A DNA stretch of 50,480 nucleotides. Source: Dethiothermospora halolimnae (GTDB lineage Bacteria; Bacillota; Clostridia; Tissierellales; VENL01). The stretch is taken from assembly GCF_037577855.1 (NCBI RefSeq), contig NZ_JBAKFX010000028.1, positions 1-50,480 of the forward strand. The letters are read 5' to 3'. Below are positions 47,110 through 50,480 of the stretch, piece by piece. The position numbers were made by a program, and so were the translations under genes. Under the pieces are notes generated by a model. It was given only the letters and a program-made list of their open reading frames with translations, had not been told where the DNA came from and ran no database searches. Position 1 is the first letter of the stretch, and the number at the start of each line of letters is the position of its first letter.

Positions 47110-48465
47110 ATGATTACTATAAGTTTACCAAATAAGAATAATAGACTAAAACTTGACCCAGCACAGATACTTGTTTTAGGCTTTGCTGGGTTGATACTAA
47201 TAGGAGCAACACTACTAAATTTACCAATTGCTTCTCAAGATGGTAAAAGTATTGGATTTATAGATGCTTTATTTACATCTTCATCTGCTGTTTGTGTAAC
47301 TGGATTAATTGTAGTTAATACAGCGGCCCATTGGACTATATTTGGGAAAATAGTAATACTTACATTGATACAAATTGGTGGACTAGGGTTTATGACTATG
47401 GCTACTTTGGTGGCTTTATTGTTGGGAAAGAAGATAACATTGAAGGAAAGGTTAATAATTCAAGAAGAAATGAACCAATTTAACTTATCGGGGTTGGTTA
47501 AACTAATAAAGTATGTTATTTTTTCTACCTTTTTAATTGAAGGCATAGGTGCCGTACTTTTATCCACTAGGTTTATACCAGAATACGGTATATCCAAAGG
47601 TATAGGTTTTTCTATATTCCACTCTATATCGGCATTTTGTAATGCTGGATTTGATTTGATAGGTTCTAGTATGGAACCCTTTGTAAATGATACATTGATT
47701 AATATAGTTATAGGATTATTAGTTATAGTGGGAGGGCTAGGATATACTGTTTATATTGACATAACTAGAAATAAAAGATTTAAAAGGTTTTCTTTACATA
47801 CTAAGCTGGTCCTTGTTATATCAGGAGTACTATTGCTTATAGGATTTTTATTTGTATTTGTTGTAGAATATAATAATCCCAATACATTAGGTGAATTATC
47901 TATAAAAGGTAAAGTGTTGGCATCGTGGTTTCAGGCATTAGTTCCTAGAACAGCAGGATTTAATAGTGTTGGAATGGGAGAAATAAAAGATGCTACAGCA
48001 TTTTTAATAATAATACTTATGTTTATTGGAGGTTCTCCAAGCTCAACTGCTGGAGGAATTAAGACTACAACCGTTGGAGCAATAATATTAGGAATGTCAT
48101 CTGTTATTAAAGGTAGAGAAGATGTTGAGATATATAGAAAAAGAATACCCCATAACCTGATCTTTAGAGCATTAACTGTAGTGGGGATTGGATTACTAAT
48201 AGTTATATTAGTTACTATGGCATTATCAATAACAGAGGGTAAAGCTTTTATAGATGTGTTTTTTGAAGCAGTTTCTGCATTTGGAACTGTAGGTCTAAGT
48301 AGAGGTCTTACTCCAGAGCTAACTGTTGTTGGAAGGCTTATTATAACATTTACTATGTTCATAGGTAGGGTTGGACCTTTAACGTTGGCATTTGCATTTG
48401 CTAAGAAGAGAAGTCAAAAAGATGGTAATTATAGATATCCAGAAGAAAGAATATTAGTAGGGTAG
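47110..48465 (+). CDS. ktrB: Potassium channel/transporter subunit KtrB (TrkH family)
   Basis: 451 aa, membrane protein with four M1-P-M2 repeats that form a sodium-dependent potassium pathway. Pore-loop glycines are visible in SSSAVCVTGL, SAFCNAGFDL, PRTAGFNSVG and SAFGTVGLSRG. The N-terminal LDPAQILVLGFAGLILIGATLLNLP is typical. ATG at 47110 lies right against the purine-rich AGGGG, so the exact start is uncertain. The regulator ktrA follows after 13 bases. Confidence 0.95.
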   Translation: MITISLPNKNNRLKLDPAQILVLGFAGLILIGATLLNLPIASQDGKSIGFIDALFTSSSAVCVTGLIVVNTAAHWTIFGKIVILTLIQIGGLGFMTMATLVALLLGKKITLKERLIIQEEMNQFNLSGLVKLIKYVIFSTFLIEGIGAVLLSTRFIPEYGISKGIGFSIFHSISAFCNAGFDLIGSSMEPFVNDTLINIVIGLLVIVGGLGYTVYIDITRNKRFKRFSLHTKLVLVISGVLLLIGFLFVFVVEYNNPNTLGELSIKGKVLASWFQALVPRTAGFNSVGMGEIKDATAFLIIILMFIGGSPSSTAGGIKTTTVGAIILGMSSVIKGREDVEIYRKRIPHNLIFRALTVVGIGLLIVILVTMALSITEGKAFIDVFFEAVSAFGTVGLSRGLTPELTVVGRLIITFTMFIGRVGPLTLAFAFAKKRSQKDGNYRYPEERILVG

Positions 48466-48478
48466 GAAGGTGAAGAAA

Positions 48479-49129
48479 ATGAAACAATTTGTTGTAATTG
48501 GGTGTGGAAGATTTGGTGCTAGTGTAGCAACTAGTCTTTATAGCCTAGGTCACGATGTTTTAGCAATCGATAAAGATGGAGAAAAGGTGCAAGAAATATC
48601 AGAGTTGGTAACCCATTCAGTTCAAGCAGATGCTATAGATGAAAACACATTAAGAACATTGGGTATTAGAAATTTTGATGTGGCAGTAATTAGCATAGGA
48701 ACAGATATTCAAGCTTCTATAATGGGTACTCTAATTGCTAAAGAATTAGGTGTGGAAACAGTAATAGCAAAGGCACAGAGTGATTTACATGGAAAAGTAC
48801 TTAGGAAAATAGGTGCAGATAGGGTTGTTTATCCTGAAAGAGAGATGGGTTCTAGAGTTGCCCATAACTTAGTAGCCTCAAATATACTTGATTATATAGA
48901 GCTTGCTCAAGATTATAGTATAGTAGAGATAGCTCCACTTAAAAGTTGGGAAGGAAAAGCATTAATTGACCTAAGGCTACCTACCAAATATGGTATAAAT
49001 ATTATGGCTATAAAACATGGTAAGGATATAAATATATCTCCTTATGCTGAAGACATTATAAAAGAGGGAGATGTACTTATAGTAATAGGAAATAACGAAG
49101 ACTTAAGAAAACTTGAGAAAAATAAGTAA
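48479..49129 (+). CDS. ktrA: Potassium uptake regulator KtrA (TrkA family)
   Basis: 216 aa. RCK domain with a Rossmann fold: FVVIGCGRFGASVATSLYSLGHDVLAIDKD (GxGxxG near residues 7-12), VVYPEREMGSRVA, and a C-terminal TrkA-C domain (SWEGKALIDLRLPTKYGINIMAIKHGKDINISPYAEDIIKEGDVLIVIG). It binds nucleotides (ATP/ADP, cyclic-di-AMP in relatives) and gates KtrB. ATG at 48479 after GGAAGGTG; an in-frame GTG at 48470 is within that site. Confidence 0.95.
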   Translation: MKQFVVIGCGRFGASVATSLYSLGHDVLAIDKDGEKVQEISELVTHSVQADAIDENTLRTLGIRNFDVAVISIGTDIQASIMGTLIAKELGVETVIAKAQSDLHGKVLRKIGADRVVYPEREMGSRVAHNLVASNILDYIELAQDYSIVEIAPLKSWEGKALIDLRLPTKYGINIMAIKHGKDINISPYAEDIIKEGDVLIVIGNNEDLRKLEKNK

Positions 49130-49142
49130 TTGGGGTGTATGT

Positions 49143-49952
49143 ATGTTTCAAAAAATCACCAGCTCCTCAAATAAAACTATTAAGCTAGTTAAATCATTAC
49201 ATAGAAAGCGGAATAGATGGAAAGAGGAAAAATATTTTATAGAAGGTGTAAGGGCAGTTGAGGAAACTTTAGATAAAGGAAAGAACATTGATTTTATAAT
49301 ATTTTCTGATGGCTTATGTGAAGTTAATGGTGGGGAGGACCTACTCACAAGAATGGAGAAGAAAGGTCACACAATCTATCATACTACTGATAAAATATTA
49401 GGGGAAATTTCAGATACCCAAAAACCACAGGGAATAATATGTGTGTTAAATATGGAGAATAGATCTTTAGACAGTGTATTAAAGAAAAAAGATAACTTTC
49501 TTATACTATTAGATAATTTACAAGATCCGGGGAATTTAGGAACGATAATAAGAACTGCTGATGCCATGGGGGCAAATGGAGTGGTAGTTACAAAGGGATG
49601 CGTTGATATATATAATCCAAAGGTTATACGTTCCACTATGGGTTCTGTATTTCATGTACCTATTATTATGGCAGATAGCATTGATTATGTTATAAATGTA
49701 CTTAGAAATAACAATATAACTATTATTGCAGCTGGATTAGAAACAACGAGATTTTGTTATGATGAAGATTTTTCTAAAGATTTTGCATTGATAATTGGAA
49801 ATGAGGCTTCAGGAATTACGGATAATGTAATGAAAATGTGTGATTCTGTGGTAAAGATACCTATGTCTGGAGATGCGGAATCATTAAATGCTGCTATAGC
49901 ATCTGCAATTATCATGTATGAAGCAAATAGACAAAGGACTATAAAAAAGTAA
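49143..49952 (+). CDS. TrmH/SpoU-family RNA 2'-O-methyltransferase
   Basis: 269 aa with ATG at 49143 after TTGGGGTG; the longer frame from 49113 lies inside ktrA. N-terminal substrate-binding domain (SSNKTIKLVKSLHRKRNRWKEEKYFIEGVRAVEETL), then the SPOUT knot: LLDNLQDPGNLGTIIRTADAMGANGVVV, IIGNEASGITDNVM and IPMSGDAESLNAAIASAIIMYE. It methylates the 2'-OH of an rRNA (or tRNA) residue, relative of RlmB/TsnR; the target is unknown. In many Clostridia this gene precedes pheST, consistent with the phenylalanine T-box downstream. Confidence 0.93.
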   Translation: MFQKITSSSNKTIKLVKSLHRKRNRWKEEKYFIEGVRAVEETLDKGKNIDFIIFSDGLCEVNGGEDLLTRMEKKGHTIYHTTDKILGEISDTQKPQGIICVLNMENRSLDSVLKKKDNFLILLDNLQDPGNLGTIIRTADAMGANGVVVTKGCVDIYNPKVIRSTMGSVFHVPIIMADSIDYVINVLRNNNITIIAAGLETTRFCYDEDFSKDFALIIGNEASGITDNVMKMCDSVVKIPMSGDAESLNAAIASAIIMYEANRQRTIKK

Positions 49953-50029
49953 ATTAACCATATCCACCTTGAGTTTTAATCCACCTCGTGCTATAATTTA
50001 AATAAATGGCAAAGAGAGGTGTAAACCTT

Positions 50030-50119
50030 GTGATTAGTGCTAGATTTTATTGGAAAGTTTTTAAGTTAACTGGCTCAGTGGATGCTTATTTAATGTACAA
50101 GAAATTATTAATAAACTAA
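50030..50119 (+). CDS. yqzL: YqzL-like small protein
   Basis: 29 aa with GTG at 50030 and AGAGGTG about 9 bases upstream. The sequence ISARFYWKVFKLTGSVDAYLMYKKL fits the YqzL family (pattern 'F-x-W-K-x-F-x-x-T-G-S-x-x-A-Y-L-x-Y-K'), a short protein of unknown function. It lies between the rRNA methyltransferase and the pheST leader. Confidence 0.75.
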   Translation: MISARFYWKVFKLTGSVDAYLMYKKLLIN

Positions 50120-50139
50120 TATATTAAAGGTTATGATGG

Positions 50140-50362
50140 AGAGAGTAAATATCTAAAGGTTTATAGAGAGGAAATGTCTAGGCTGGAAACATTTCTATAC
50201 TGGTTGATATTGAAGTTCACTCCTAAACTGCTAAGTTGAAATAATAGTAAACTTAAGCCGGCTTTAGAGTCGTTATAAAACTGAGAGGCTTTATATATTT
50301 TTTTAAAGCTATTAGGGTGGTACCGCGGAGAACTTCGTCCCTTTTGGGATGAAGTTTTTTTA
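50140..50362 (+). promoter_or_regulatory. T-box leader, phenylalanine specifier
   Basis: Stem I region with the specifier TTC at 50216-50218 (GAAG-TTC-ACTCC), a phenylalanine codon; T-box core AGGGTGGTACCGCGG at 50314-50328; and terminator hairpin AACTTCGTCCC-TTTT-GGGATGAAGTT (50331-50355) with a T run. It should sense uncharged tRNA-Phe. The expected target, pheST, lies beyond the window and after a group II intron. Confidence 0.93.
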
Positions 50363-50363
50363 T

Positions 50364-50480
50364 GTGTGCCCAGCATGGACACAGTCTATAGGGTGAAAGT
50401 CCCGAACACCGAAGGTGATATAGGTGCTAGCTGAAGACAAGGGTGTCCACCGTGAGGTGGAATCTGAAGGAAGTCGGCGG
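50364..50480 (+). mobile_element. Group II intron, 5' end (runs off the window)
   Basis: Starts GTGTGCCCAGCATGGACACA, matching the conserved 5' end (GUGYG) of bacterial group II introns, followed by GTCTATAGGGTGAAAGTCCCGAAC, GGTGTCCACCGTGAGGTGGAATCTGAAGGAAG and GTCGGCGG, the typical domain I sequence. Only 117 bases are visible; the reverse-transcriptase/maturase frame and domains IV-VI must lie downstream. It begins 2-3 bases after the T-run of the phenylalanine T-box terminator. The structural class cannot be settled from this part. Confidence 0.93.

Overview
The window is an AT-rich stretch of a Gram-positive, endospore-forming Clostridia chromosome. Tissierellales-like is a guess from gene content and style. 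The evidence is: strong AGGAGG ribosome sites with frequent TTG/GTG starts; two T-box leaders; spore genes (three alpha/beta-SASP or SASP-like genes, a PdaB-type deacetylase, YtxC); DUF4364 and DUF6873-type genes; and a complete asd-dapA-dapB-dapH operon. Most of it is ordinary chromosome, but the gaps between genes are unusually rich in palindromic and tandem repeats.

Layout. 1-4.6 kb: nitroreductase, azoreductase, two exported proteins of unknown function and a truncated orphan ABC substrate-binding protein. 4.8-12.3 kb: pgsA, a valine T-box leader driving a 57-aa membrane peptide plus valS, an unknown large membrane protein, and folC. 12.5-15.8 kb: AGCS amino-acid/sodium symporter, a beta-propeller protein, DUF4364 and a SASP. 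16.2-21.5 kb: two polysaccharide deacetylases, a PPOX protein, a 53-aa SASP-like gene and a stand-alone MurE-type ligase. 21.9-26.4 kb: a tandem-OB SSB-like protein, then the most interesting locus: a 43-aa secreted peptide gene divergent from an HTH-TPR regulator (RRNPP-like), followed by a small membrane protein and a solitary N6-adenine DNA methyltransferase. 26.5-30.8 kb: hpt and the DAP/lysine operon on the minus strand. 31-38.5 kb: CPBP protease, SASP, sirtuin, methyltransferase, cold-shock protein, Hsp33, tRNA-Cys (with a duplicated 5' half upstream), DUF6873-like, YtxC and DUF445. 38.8-45.2 kb: CstA, OPT transporter, an orphan PqqD-like protein, a membrane-anchored winged-helix-like protein and a compact FtsH-like protease. 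45.5-50.5 kb: leader-infC-rpmI-rplT, ktrB-ktrA, a TrmH-family rRNA methyltransferase, a YqzL-like peptide, and a phenylalanine T-box whose terminator is followed at once by the 5' end of a group II intron that runs off the window.

How it fits together. The asd/dap genes make tetrahydrodipicolinate-derived precursors for lysine, peptidoglycan and probably spore dipicolinate. The deacetylases, MurE-like ligase, SASPs and YtxC fit wall and spore maturation. CstA, the OPT and AGCS transporters suggest growth on peptides and amino acids. Gene starts were adjusted to the best ribosome site; infC appears to use the rare ATT start. All functions are assigned by reading motifs by eye; no database search was run.
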